Origin: UBA7236 sp964463165
GTDB lineage: Bacteria; Bacteroidota; Bacteroidia; Chitinophagales; BACL12
DNA length: 64,000 bases
Direction: 5' to 3'
Assembly: GCA_964463165.1 (NCBI GenBank)
Contig: CAYXBK010000008.1
Coordinates: 114,967 to 178,966 of the forward strand
The notes under the pieces are model-generated. The model worked only from the letters and a program-made list of their open reading frames with translations. It searched no databases and was not told where the DNA came from. Made by a program: the position numbers and the translations under genes. Shown one piece after another: positions 1-8,702 of this stretch (its first letter is position 1; the number at the start of each line of letters is the position of its first letter).

Positions 1-1
1 A

Positions 2-2284
2 ATCGGAAAGAGCGGTGTTATGCTGATGGGCATCCTGATGCTTACAAGCACTTTCCGCCTGGCAGCTTCAAGTCACAGAGAAGCACCACTTATTGCCGAC
101 GATCCGTTGGCAGATAATACGGACCTCTATGCGTTCCGTAGCCCGGACAACCCGGAAATGATCACGATCATAGCGAATTATATCCCGCTGCAATTACCTC
201 ATGGCGGACCGAATTATTATACATTCGGAGAAAACATTCGCTACGAGATCCATATCGATAATGACATTACAACTTTGGGTGACGATATTATCTTCCGTTT
301 CACCTTTACAAGAACCGATGAAGATCCAACTACATTCTTCAATATCCGTTTAGGTGCTCAAAACTTAAAAATGAGCTATACAATGGAAAGAAGTGATGAT
401 GGTGGTGCGAGTTTCACTACCATTTTAACAGATGGTATGGTACCTCCGCCTTATATCGGACCACGCTCCATCAACGATCCTACAGTTGGCCTGGGTGCTA
501 CATATGCCTCTTTAATTCAGGATGCGATCACACCTTTGGCTGGTGGCGGCAAAGTATATTGCGGCCCAGCAGATGATCCGTTCTTTGTTGACCTCGGTGG
601 TATTTTTGATCTTGGTGATGCTCCGCGTCAGGGTGGTACACCACACGACGGTGTTGCATGTATGAATGTACATGTAATTGCAATTCAAATACCTATCTCT
701 TCTTTACAAAAAGATGGTTTAAGTGCAGCGATGGCAGATGATATTCTCGACAGCGATTTCGTGATCGGTGTTTGGGCATCTGCAAGCCGTCAGGCAATCC
801 GCACTTTGAATGGCGACGGAACCGAAACTTCTTCAGGCGACTGGATCCAGGTTTCACGTTTGGGAATGCCTTTAACAAATGAGGCAGTAATTCCGATCGG
901 AGAAAAAGATTACTGGAATTCACTTTCACCTTATGCAGAAGATCCAGCGCATTTCGAATATTTCTACAATCCTGAATTAGGCTTGTATATGGATGATGAT
1001 CTTTTCGGAGGTGCAGTACCTGCATTTGCTCCGCTCAGAATTCAGAAAGCATCTTTAGGCGCTTATGATTTCACAAACGGTGCTGATGGTTTGTATCCTT
1101 TGAAAGGTTCACCAGCTGTTGCCGGAACTGCATTGGATGATGCAATTTATGGAACGTTGTTACTCCCTGCCGCGGGCAAACCACGTTCGGTTGATCTTTG
1201 GCCGATATTCTTTACAGGTGCACCTAATTTCCCGCCATATCAATTGGCAACAGGAAAAGCAGGTAATCCACTGGCTATAGGTAAACCGTTCATCAATAAC
1301 TTTTTACCCAATGGTGGCGATATGCTCCGTTTAAATATGGCAGTTCCTCCTACACCAAGAAATGATGTGAATTTCAGTTCACTCGGATTGGTGCAGGCTG
1401 CAGTTCTAGGATTAACAGATCCGACTTATACTGCAACTGCTGACCTTCAGTTTATTCCAAATATGGATGGTTTCCCGAACGGTCGTCGTTTGGAAGATGA
1501 TGTTACACGCATTGAATTGCAGGCTGTGAGCGGTATCGTATTGGCTGCAATTGGTTTGTGGTATGATGATTATGATCCGATGGTTGATCCTTCACCGGTT
1601 ACAACACAATTATTGAACGTGTATACCTATACAACCGGAATTGAAGCAAACGATACAACTTTCAAAGCGCATTTCCCTTATGTTCAGAAACCATGGAGTG
1701 GTGCAGGAAAATGTTCAGGATTACCGGTTGATTATTTTGCAGAAACAGATTGCAGCACAGCTTCTATGCTCGCAGCAACTTCTGTTGATGCTACCAGCGA
1801 ATTCCTGAGCTGGAGCGCTGAAGAAGGAACTACTTTCAGAGTTGATTACAGATTAGCAGGCGGTGGTGCAATTACAAAAGTACCAGTTATTGCAAATTTT
1901 GTTACACTCAGTGGTTTAACTGCATGCACAGATTATGAATACAGAGTAATTGTGCATTGCCCAACGGAAGGTAAATTAACTTCCGAATGGTTCCCTTTCT
2001 CTACTTCATGCAAACTCGGTGAAGTTGCCGGTAACCTGATTTCGGTATATCCGAATCCTGCAAAAGAAATGATCCAGGTTGGTTATCAAACAAACATGGA
2101 AGGTGCAGTTGAAATTAATGTGACGGATGTTACCGGAAAAATATATATCACAGTTCCTGCAACAGCATCAACTGGTTTGAATTCTTACCAGCTTGATATC
2201 AGCGGATTAAACAGCGGTATGTATTTCGTGCAAATTAAAAATGGCAACAAACAGGTTATAGACAAATTTATCGTTTCCAAATAA
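2..2284 (+). CDS. DUF4331 family secreted protein, T9SS type A sorting domain (5' end cut by window edge)
   Basis: The reading frame is open to the left edge, so the first ATG at position 20 may not be the real start. Residues from there form a hydrophobic signal segment ending before SSHREAPLIADDP, the hallmark N-terminus of DUF4331 proteins. The DUF4331 body covers roughly residues 15-560. A fibronectin-III-like segment follows at about 585-670. A Por-type C-terminal sorting domain (ISVYPNPAKE ... SGMYFVQIKNG) occupies the last 80 residues. It is therefore a cargo of the type IX secretion system, exported and probably cell-surface bound. The biochemical role of DUF4331 is unknown. A strong terminator follows directly. 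Confidence 0.9.
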   Translation: MGKSGVMLMGILMLTSTFRLAASSHREAPLIADDPLADNTDLYAFRSPDNPEMITIIANYIPLQLPHGGPNYYTFGENIRYEIHIDNDITTLGDDIIFRFTFTRTDEDPTTFFNIRLGAQNLKMSYTMERSDDGGASFTTILTDGMVPPPYIGPRSINDPTVGLGATYASLIQDAITPLAGGGKVYCGPADDPFFVDLGGIFDLGDAPRQGGTPHDGVACMNVHVIAIQIPISSLQKDGLSAAMADDILDSDFVIGVWASASRQAIRTLNGDGTETSSGDWIQVSRLGMPLTNEAVIPIGEKDYWNSLSPYAEDPAHFEYFYNPELGLYMDDDLFGGAVPAFAPLRIQKASLGAYDFTNGADGLYPLKGSPAVAGTALDDAIYGTLLLPAAGKPRSVDLWPIFFTGAPNFPPYQLATGKAGNPLAIGKPFINNFLPNGGDMLRLNMAVPPTPRNDVNFSSLGLVQAAVLGLTDPTYTATADLQFIPNMDGFPNGRRLEDDVTRIELQAVSGIVLAAIGLWYDDYDPMVDPSPVTTQLLNVYTYTTGIEANDTTFKAHFPYVQKPWSGAGKCSGLPVDYFAETDCSTASMLAATSVDATSEFLSWSAEEGTTFRVDYRLAGGGAITKVPVIANFVTLSGLTACTDYEYRVIVHCPTEGKLTSEWFPFSTSCKLGEVAGNLISVYPNPAKEMIQVGYQTNMEGAVEINVTDVTGKIYITVPATASTGLNSYQLDISGLNSGMYFVQIKNGNKQVIDKFIVSK

Positions 2285-2307
2285 TTATTGCCTGTGTGTT
2301 CGTTTCC

Positions 2308-2339
2308 AGAGAAGGGCCTTCGGGCCCTTCTCTTTTTTT
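2308..2339 (+). terminator. Rho-independent terminator with UUCG tetraloop
   Basis: An 11-bp perfect stem (2308-2318 with 2323-2333) closes a TTCG loop and runs into a T-rich tail. It lies 24 bp after the stop codon of the DUF4331 gene and ends that transcript. Confidence 0.95.
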
Positions 2340-2344
2340 ATGTA

Positions 2345-2605
2345 GATATCCCACTATTCGATGACTCACCAGATCCGCCTGGACGGCGGACCACCCTCTC
2401 TGCTTGCGCAGGAGAGGGATGCTGTCGCGAGATTTTACCAGTTAACAAATTTGATTTTTAAATTAAGTAAAGTGCTGTCGTAGAAGAATCATGCGTCAGC
2501 CCCTTCTCTTACGAAGTAGAGAAGGTGTCCGCCGTACGGCGGACGGATGAGTCAAACGGAGAAGGTATCCGCACAACGACTGACGGTTGAGTCTATCATG
2601 CGTCA
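2345..2605. repeat. MITE-like compound repeat, copy A
   Basis: This fills most of the gene-free stretch 2340-2649. Block 1 (about 2361-2436: gactcacc, gatccgcct, acggcggaccaccctctctgct, ggagaggga, tcgcgagatt) and block 2 (about 2490-2555: gcgtcagccccttctc, gtagagaaggtg, tccgccgtacggcgga, tgagtc) are imperfect reverse complements of each other, separated by an AT-rich centre. The same arrangement recurs at 3646-3841. A worn partial block 2 follows at 2556-2605. No protein is encoded. The structure resembles a non-autonomous miniature element or a large hairpin-forming intergenic repeat. Confidence 0.75.
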
Positions 2606-2649
2606 ATACATTCATTTTTTCTCCTAATTTTATATTTTATTAACCAACC

Positions 2650-3570
2650 ATGAAAAAATTAATTACACTTTCGCTTTCAATCCATATTGCACTAATTTCA
2701 TTTTCTCAGACCAACAATTTCGCACCAATAGGCGCCGCATGGTATTATGATGATTATCAAAATGACTGTCCGACTTTTCCAGATTGCGGATATTATAAAA
2801 TGGAATCAGTAGATGACACTTTAATTGGAGGAAAGAATTGCCGTTTGCTGAAAGAAACTTATTTCGTACCCTATTATGATATTCCCGATACGCAATATAT
2901 TATTTATGAAGATCTTGGTATTGTTTATTTATATGATGAAGGCACATTTCATGAATTATATAATTTCAATGCGGTAGCAGGAGATACGATAACAACATTT
3001 GCCGAACCATTTAACGGGTATTATCGCTTCAACGATTATATGTTCAGTGAATTCCGATACATTATTGATTCTGTTTACACTGAATTAATTGATGGTGAAT
3101 TATTGCGCATTCAATATACCAGAGCTTTAGAAGCCATTGATGGATGGGGATTTTGGGAGGGACCGATGATCATTGAAAAAATAGGCTCAATTGGCATGTT
3201 CCTGGGAACACCTAATATTTCAGACCTGGAATACGGTGGTTTCCTCAGATGTTATAGTGAGGATGGATTTTTTTATAAAAACCCTGCTTATGATAATGAT
3301 TGTGATTTTATTACTTCTGTAAATGAACAAACTCCAAATTCATTTGAAATATTTCCAAATCCGGCTAAAAATATTCTTACAATAAAATCTTCCGGTACAG
3401 AAAAAATAAATCCTGTAATTATTAATGCATTTGGTGAGGTTTGTGAATTTAAATTTATCTCCAGCGAATTATTTTCTTCAACAATTGATATTTCAAAATT
3501 ACCTGCAGGTATTTATTTTTTATTTGTTGGAGATGAAAAAAATACCGCAATTAAATTTGTGAAGCTTTAA
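2650..3570 (+). CDS. Secreted protein with T9SS type A sorting domain
   Basis: 306 residues. A signal peptide (MKKLITLSLSIHIALISFSQ, about residues 1-20) precedes a body rich in Tyr, Asp and Cys that I do not recognise. The last 75 residues form a Por-type sorting domain (FEIFPNPAKN ... LPAGIYFLFV). It should be exported through the Bacteroidota type IX system. Proteins of this kind often report on text-like or structural surface roles, but no enzymatic motif is visible. The gene is flanked on both sides by copies of the compound repeat, so it is transcriptionally isolated. Confidence 0.8.
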   Translation: MKKLITLSLSIHIALISFSQTNNFAPIGAAWYYDDYQNDCPTFPDCGYYKMESVDDTLIGGKNCRLLKETYFVPYYDIPDTQYIIYEDLGIVYLYDEGTFHELYNFNAVAGDTITTFAEPFNGYYRFNDYMFSEFRYIIDSVYTELIDGELLRIQYTRALEAIDGWGFWEGPMIIEKIGSIGMFLGTPNISDLEYGGFLRCYSEDGFFYKNPAYDNDCDFITSVNEQTPNSFEIFPNPAKNILTIKSSGTEKINPVIINAFGEVCEFKFISSELFSSTIDISKLPAGIYFLFVGDEKNTAIKFVKL

Positions 3571-3572
3571 TT

Positions 3573-3618
3573 GATATCCCACTTCTCTATTCTGAGCAAA
3601 AGTTAGAAGTGGGATATC
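3573..3618. other. Perfect 14-bp inverted repeat (hairpin) at the edge of repeat copy B
   Basis: GATATCCCACTTCT at 3573-3586 is the exact reverse complement of 3605-3618, with an 18-nt loop. It starts two bases after the stop codon of the T9SS gene and could terminate transcription, but no T-run follows. The left arm sequence GATATCCCACT also begins repeat copy A at 2346, so the hairpin may be part of the mobile repeat instead. Confidence 0.7.
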
Positions 3619-3619
3619 T

Positions 3620-3905
3620 ATGATGCGTCAGCCCCTGCTCTTTTTCGACTCACCCGATCCGCCTATACGGCGGACCACCCTCTCTGCTCACGCAGGAGAG
3701 GGATGCTTTCGCGAGATTATACTAAATAATAAAATTGATTTTTTTTATTAAGTGAAATGCTTTTGCGTCAATTTCATGCGCCAGCCCCTTCTCTTACGAA
3801 GTAGAGAAGGTGTCCGCCGTACGGCGGACGGATGAGTCAATCATGCGCCAGCCCCTTCTCCTACGTAATTAGAAATGGTGCCCGCCGCACGGCTTACGGA
3901 TGCGT
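3620..3905. repeat. MITE-like compound repeat, copy B plus degenerate third block
   Basis: This fills the stretch between the T9SS gene and the BNR-repeat gene. It repeats copy A in the same order: block 1 at about 3646-3722, an AT-rich centre, and block 2 at about 3775-3841, again as imperfect inverted blocks around the palindromic TCCGCCGTACGGCGGA. A worn block 2 copy (3844-3904) and a fragment of one (3624-3643) flank it. The repeat ends against the stop codon of the BNR gene. No coding capacity. Confidence 0.75.
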
Positions 3906-6900
3906 CTAATCCTTCAACAATTCTTCCTTCGTTGTAAACACCAGTGGCTTATGACCGCTTTTTGAAATTGCTTTTTCAAATGCTGCAAAATCACCCGCTT
4001 TCATTGCATCCAACCTCGCCTGCATTTCAGCAACCTGCTTTGTATATAAATCCAATGCAGCAATTTGTGCGGAGGTTGGTTTGCCGTCATATCCGCCGAT
4101 GGCGCTGTATACTTCCGCAATTTTTTCACGCAGGCGCACCTGCGCAGCAACACCACCTTCACCGGGTTGTGTTGCGGAAATTTCATGATGCATATCATCC
4201 ATTTGTTTTGCAATGGTTTCTGCTTTGGCTTTTAATGCTTTTATTTTAATTGAATCTTTTAAACTATTCGCATGATCTCTTATTTCAATTATTTGTTTAT
4301 CGATATATGCGAGATCCTGAATTAAATCGTAGGCAGCCATTAATTTTTCGTGCTGCAATTTCCTGTCTTCCGCACTGTGTTTTACATCCGGATTATTCTG
4401 CAGTGTAATTTTTGTTGAATATGTTTCTTCACCTTTAATTATTTTGATCGTATAATCTCCGGCTTCAAGTGAAGGGCCGAATGCTGCTTCAAATAGTGGA
4501 TTTGGAGATGATGGAACAACCGGCGGTTTCATGGATGTCTGCAATGAAACAATATTAATTCCTTTGCGGTTACCTGCAGGTTGCTTGCGTATCATTTCAC
4601 CTTTTGCATTATAAATTTCCATGTACATTTCACCGAATACATGGCGCTTTTTCATGTAATAAACGATTGTTGCCGCTCCATTCGGATTTGCCCCGATAAA
4701 TTCATCGTCGCCCGGAAAATCCTGTGCAATTCCGCCTGATGTAAAATAATACGGACGGGTTGGTAAAAACGCAAGGTCTTTTTCGAGTATATCACTTTTG
4801 ATATTCCGTATCGGTGTGATATCATCAATAATTATTATTCCGCGGCCATGTGTTGCAAGCAATAAATCATTTTCTCTCGGTTGAATCGCAATATCAAATA
4901 CGCCCACCTGCGGAATTTTACTTTTAAACTGCACCCATGTATTTCCTTTATCAATACTCACATATAAACCGAATTCTGTTCCGAGGAATAATAAATCAGC
5001 ATTTACAATATCCTGCCTGATCACATGACAATATCCTTTAATATTTTCTGTTGTAATTGATTTCCATGTTTTGCCGAGATCATTTGTATAAAAAACATAT
5101 GATTTCATATCGCCGTTGCGATGACCATCAACAGTTATATAAGCCGCATTCTTATTAAAATTATCGGCTTCCACAGAAGAAATAAATGCAAGTGCAGGCA
5201 GCCCCGGAATATTTGCATTTAATTTACTCCACGTTTTTCCGCCGTCGGCAGTTACCTGCACATTCCCGTCATCCGTTCCTGCCCAGATAATATTTTCATC
5301 CAACATTGATTCTGAAATGGAAAAAATAGTTGTATTGTTTTCTGCTGATGTATTATCTGTTGTTACACCACCTGATTGTTCCTGCTTTTGCCTGTTCGGG
5401 TCATCCGTTGTAAGATCGGGCGAAATGCGTTCCCAGGAATCACCTTTATCTTTTGAACGAAATAAATATTGGGACCCGACATATAACCATTTTGTTTTCT
5501 TCCCGAATACAACCGGCGTGTTCCAATTGTATCTAAGATCTTCTGTAGACTGATCCGCAAATGGTTTAATGAATTTTGATTCACCTGTTTTTAAATTGCT
5601 GCGGTAAATTCTTCCACCCTGATATTGCCAGTAAACAATATTTTCATCTCCTAAATCCGCATACGCATTAAATCCATCTCCATAACCAATTGTTTTCCAG
5701 TCTGAATTTTGAATGCCTCCCGTACTTCTGCTCGGGCCCTTCCAGGATCCGTTATCCTGCAAACCGCCATATACGTTATATGGTTTTTGCATATCGTAGC
5801 TCACATGATAAAATTGTGCAACGGGTAAATTTTCGCAATGACTCCAGGTATTTCCTTTATCTCTTGAAATATATACACCGCCATCTGTACCGAGATATAA
5901 TAAATTATTATCCTTCGGGCTGATCCATAATGCATGCAGATCACCATGATACCCGCCACCTTCAACTGCTGCGCCCTGAAATATTCCGCCGCCGTTATTG
6001 CTCACCAATAAATTAAATCCCGGTTTATAAATTCTGTTTGCATCAACAGGATCGGGAACGATATAACAGAAATAAAACGGGCGCTCACCCATTTCTGATT
6101 GTGTGCTCATTTGTTTCCAGTTTGCGCCGCCATCATTTGATTTATATAAGGCGGATTTTGCAGATTCAACAAGTGCATAAATATCATATGGTGCAACGGG
6201 AGAAATTGTTACGCAAATTCTTCCCAAACTATCTGCAGGTAATCCGTTTTGTATTTTATTCCATGTTTTTCCAGCATCTGTTGATTTATATAATCCGCAA
6301 CCCGGGCCGCCTGATCTGAAATCATAAGCAGTTCTTCTGAAATCCCACATGCCTGCATATAATATTTCGGGATGCTGCGGATCCATTGCAATACTCGAAC
6401 AGCCTGTTGATGGATTTACATACAGAATTTTATTCCATGTTTTGCCGCCGTCAGTTGTTTTATAAATTCCGCGATCTTCGCTGTCTGACCATAATGCACC
6501 CAAAACTGCAACATACACCGTATTTGAATTATTCGGGTCGATGATAATTTTTGCTATGCGCTCGCTTTTCTCAAGCCCCATCAATTCCCATTTTTCTCCT
6601 CCGTTGGTTGTGCGATAAATTCCGGTACCGATAGAAGTTGAATTTCTCACCCACGGCTCGCCCGTACCAACCCAAACAGTATCAGGGTATTTCTGATCTA
6701 TACAAATTGCACCGATTGATTGCGACTGATCATCAAAAACAGATTTAAAAGTGGTTCCGTAATTTTTTGATTTCCATACACCGCCACCGGCTGCACCCAC
6801 CCAAACCATATTCGGATTTTTTAATTCGGCATCAATTGCTGCAATGCGCCCGCTTGTTGTTGCAGGACCTATTTGCCGACCTTCAATTGCACCAAATGTT

Positions 6901-6977
6901 GCATCAGTTAATTGTGTTTGTGAGAATGCATGTAAACCTGTAACCAGGAAAATGGATAAAACAATACGGAATTTCAT
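3906..6977 (-). CDS. VPS10/sortilin-like BNR (Asp-box) propeller protein, secreted
   Basis: 1023 residues from the ATG at 6977. The frame stays open further upstream to 7124, but only this start gives a signal peptide (MKFRIVLSIFLVTGLHAFSQ) and avoids overlap with the upstream gene. The first 750 residues carry many Asp-box motifs (KTTDGGKTW, KSTDAGKTW, ISRDKGNTW, RSKDKGDSW, SIDKGNTW), so it folds as one or two beta-propellers of the sialidase/VPS10 type. The last 150 residues are helical and charged, and there is no T9SS sorting domain. Likely periplasmic or exported; the substrate is unknown. Confidence 0.85.
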   Translation of the reverse strand: MKFRIVLSIFLVTGLHAFSQTQLTDATFGAIEGRQIGPATTSGRIAAIDAELKNPNMVWVGAAGGGVWKSKNYGTTFKSVFDDQSQSIGAICIDQKYPDTVWVGTGEPWVRNSTSIGTGIYRTTNGGEKWELMGLEKSERIAKIIIDPNNSNTVYVAVLGALWSDSEDRGIYKTTDGGKTWNKILYVNPSTGCSSIAMDPQHPEILYAGMWDFRRTAYDFRSGGPGCGLYKSTDAGKTWNKIQNGLPADSLGRICVTISPVAPYDIYALVESAKSALYKSNDGGANWKQMSTQSEMGERPFYFCYIVPDPVDANRIYKPGFNLLVSNNGGGIFQGAAVEGGGYHGDLHALWISPKDNNLLYLGTDGGVYISRDKGNTWSHCENLPVAQFYHVSYDMQKPYNVYGGLQDNGSWKGPSRSTGGIQNSDWKTIGYGDGFNAYADLGDENIVYWQYQGGRIYRSNLKTGESKFIKPFADQSTEDLRYNWNTPVVFGKKTKWLYVGSQYLFRSKDKGDSWERISPDLTTDDPNRQKQEQSGGVTTDNTSAENNTTIFSISESMLDENIIWAGTDDGNVQVTADGGKTWSKLNANIPGLPALAFISSVEADNFNKNAAYITVDGHRNGDMKSYVFYTNDLGKTWKSITTENIKGYCHVIRQDIVNADLLFLGTEFGLYVSIDKGNTWVQFKSKIPQVGVFDIAIQPRENDLLLATHGRGIIIIDDITPIRNIKSDILEKDLAFLPTRPYYFTSGGIAQDFPGDDEFIGANPNGAATIVYYMKKRHVFGEMYMEIYNAKGEMIRKQPAGNRKGINIVSLQTSMKPPVVPSSPNPLFEAAFGPSLEAGDYTIKIIKGEETYSTKITLQNNPDVKHSAEDRKLQHEKLMAAYDLIQDLAYIDKQIIEIRDHANSLKDSIKIKALKAKAETIAKQMDDMHHEISATQPGEGGVAAQVRLREKIAEVYSAIGGYDGKPTSAQIAALDLYTKQVAEMQARLDAMKAGDFAAFEKAISKSGHKPLVFTTKEELLKD

Positions 6978-7014
6978 TTGTTGGTAATTTATGTGAGTGA
7001 AAAAAACACCGGTA

Positions 7015-7051
7015 TAAAAGAATGCCGGCAGATGAAATATCTCCCGGCATT
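7015..7051 (-). terminator. Rho-independent terminator after the LolA-like gene
   Basis: Read on the minus strand, AATGCCGG (7051-7044) pairs with CCGGCATT (7028-7021) and is followed by CTTTTAT. It lies 18 bp after the stop codon at 7069 and separates that gene from the BNR gene downstream. Confidence 0.7.
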
Positions 7052-7068
7052 TTATAAAAAGCGTTTGA

Positions 7069-7794
7069 TCAATTTGATCCCGGCTTATTAAATATCGTGG
7101 CTTGCAGTTCTTTATTGAGTTCAACTTTGTCTACAATAATTACTTCTCCCTGTGTTCCGTTATAACGGTTTTCAATTTTACCCGGAAAAGCAATTCCATC
7201 CACCTGCATATAATTGCTGAAATATGTATCTGATTCCACCTGGTTGCCCATCATGGTAATTTTTGAGTTCACCCGGATCAGCATAAAACTTTCGCTGTCG
7301 ATATAATAATTATATACATCACCATCGGCAGTAGCCACTTTAATTTTATAACAACTTGTTCCTTCCACATCTTCAGTGCCGTCAAGTGTTACAGTATGTC
7401 CTTTTTCTTTCCAGTTCCATAATAAACCATCCATATCGGATTGAATTTTCATGGATTTTAATTCATCGGCATTTAAAGGTTCGGGTGTTGTTGATCCGGC
7501 GAACGGGTTTACTGTCCATCCTTCCGTTCCATTATATGTTTGAATGAAACTCAGGCCCTGAAAAGTGCCTTCCACGCGGATATTGGCAGGGCGCATGGAG
7601 TACTGCATAAAAGGGATCTCCATACCCATTTGATTGATCTTGCCGGTGGTAACCATTGAATTTGCCTTCACAAGATTATTTTGGCCGATGGCATCAAAAT
7701 ATTGTTTCAGTACATCTTCAAGTGATTGTGCGTTTGTGATTGCGGGACTAAGGGTAGCTGCGATAAATAGCAACAGGATCTGAAGTTTTTTCAT
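7069..7794 (-). CDS. LolA-like outer-membrane lipoprotein-sorting family protein
   Basis: 241 residues with a clear signal peptide (MKKLQILLLFIAATLSPAITNAQ). The pattern of the mature part (LEDVLKQYFDAIG near the start, then antiparallel strand segments ending in FPGKIENRYNGTQGEV) is that of the Bacteroidota LolA/outer-membrane lipoprotein-sorting relatives that adopt an incomplete beta-barrel. Such proteins bind acyl chains in the periplasm, but this branch has no assigned role. It has its own terminator, so it is probably transcribed alone. Confidence 0.65.
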   Translation of the reverse strand: MKKLQILLLFIAATLSPAITNAQSLEDVLKQYFDAIGQNNLVKANSMVTTGKINQMGMEIPFMQYSMRPANIRVEGTFQGLSFIQTYNGTEGWTVNPFAGSTTPEPLNADELKSMKIQSDMDGLLWNWKEKGHTVTLDGTEDVEGTSCYKIKVATADGDVYNYYIDSESFMLIRVNSKITMMGNQVESDTYFSNYMQVDGIAFPGKIENRYNGTQGEVIIVDKVELNKELQATIFNKPGSN

Positions 7795-8033
7795 AATTGA
7801 TGTGGTTGAAAATTTTGTTAAAATTAAAAATTAGCTTCGTTTATCGTTAAAACTCAGCCGTTAAATAAAGTTTAAAGTTTGAATTACCTCCATAAGAGGG
7901 CATTCAGTTTATAAAAGTTACAGATGCCTGCAAAGATGATGCACAAATGAAAAGGATGGAATTTTATTCGACGAATGCCGATGAACAGGATATGAAAATC
8001 GGTTTATCCATAGGACTTCCAGAACGCATATAA

Positions 8034-8066
8034 TAAAAAATGCTCCCCGCCGCAACGGGAAGCATC
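8034..8066 (-). terminator. Rho-independent terminator after the lipocalin-like lipoprotein gene
   Basis: On the minus strand ATGCTTCCCG (from 8065) pairs with CGGGGAGCAT around a 6-nt loop and is followed by a TTTTTTATTAT tail. It lies about 27 bp after the stop of the 8093-8518 gene. Confidence 0.9.
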
Positions 8067-8092
8067 AGAAAAACTCAACCAAAACTACTATG

Positions 8093-8518
8093 TTAAATAT
8101 GCTCGAAGTGAATTTCTTCACTTGGGGTATCATCTTTAAATTTCATAACGGTCTCACTTATTTCGGTGATCAGCCATTTTCCATCCAGATCATCCATAGC
8201 ACTGGTTCCGGAAATTGTGATTTCGATTTCTTTATCAAAGTTCGGATCATCATCACTGCTTGATACAGTCCATAATCCTGCATATTCGGTTCCTGAAATT
8301 GTCGCCGTTACAGTTCCGTCATCACCAAATGTGAAAGTGTAGCCATCAAATTCACTGCTTACACCGTTGCTGTTATCAAAATAATAAGTCACCTTCCAGT
8401 CGCCCGGCACAAATGCCTGTGCTTCATTTACCGTAATATTACTGATATCGTCTTTTGAGCAGGAAGTCAGCACTGCCATTGCTATCACAGGCAGTAATAC
8501 ATAAAATCTTTTCATCAT
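8093..8518 (-). CDS. Lipocalin-like domain lipoprotein
   Basis: 141 residues. The N-terminus MKRFYVLLPVIAMAVLTSC is a lipoprotein signal with the lipobox LTSC, so the mature protein starts at the Cys followed by SKDD, a usual surface/periplasmic lipoprotein export context in Bacteroidota. The rest (GDWKVTYYFDNS, YTFTFGDDGTVTAT, GLWTVSSSDDD, LDGKWLITEIS) has the repeated W-strand pattern of lipocalin-like domains. The ligand is unknown. It is divergent from the T9SS type B gene, sharing an intergenic region that holds a perfect inverted repeat. Confidence 0.75.
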   Translation of the reverse strand: MMKRFYVLLPVIAMAVLTSCSKDDISNITVNEAQAFVPGDWKVTYYFDNSNGVSSEFDGYTFTFGDDGTVTATISGTEYAGLWTVSSSDDDPNFDKEIEITISGTSAMDDLDGKWLITEISETVMKFKDDTPSEEIHFEHI

Positions 8519-8600
8519 GTCTTTCTTTTTTGTTTTGAATTACAACACTATAACTGACCGTGCACCATGAAAGTTTCACGAAACGGGAGACAGAATTTCA

Positions 8601-8643
8601 CGGTTTCCGAAAAAATGTTAAAGTATTGAAATATCGGAAACCG
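8601..8643. promoter_or_regulatory. Perfect 10-bp inverted repeat in a divergent promoter region
   Basis: CGGTTTCCGA at 8601-8610 and TCGGAAACCG at 8634-8643 are exact reverse complements with a 23-nt spacer. They lie between the divergent lipoprotein gene (start 8518) and the T9SS type B gene (start 8703). Possible operator for a dimeric regulator acting on both, or an RNA hairpin in one 5' leader. Confidence 0.5.
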
Positions 8644-8702
8644 CTAATTTTTGTCATTTTTTATGAATTGATTCCGGCTGAATTTTGTCTTGCATAAGAA
8701 TT

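Noticed and set aside
693..1025. 110-residue minus-strand frame inside the DUF4331 gene
   Set aside because: It is the antisense shadow of a strongly supported coding gene.
6977..7124. Upstream extension of the BNR gene to 7124
   Set aside because: It would overlap the LolA-like gene, pass over its terminator and bury the signal peptide.
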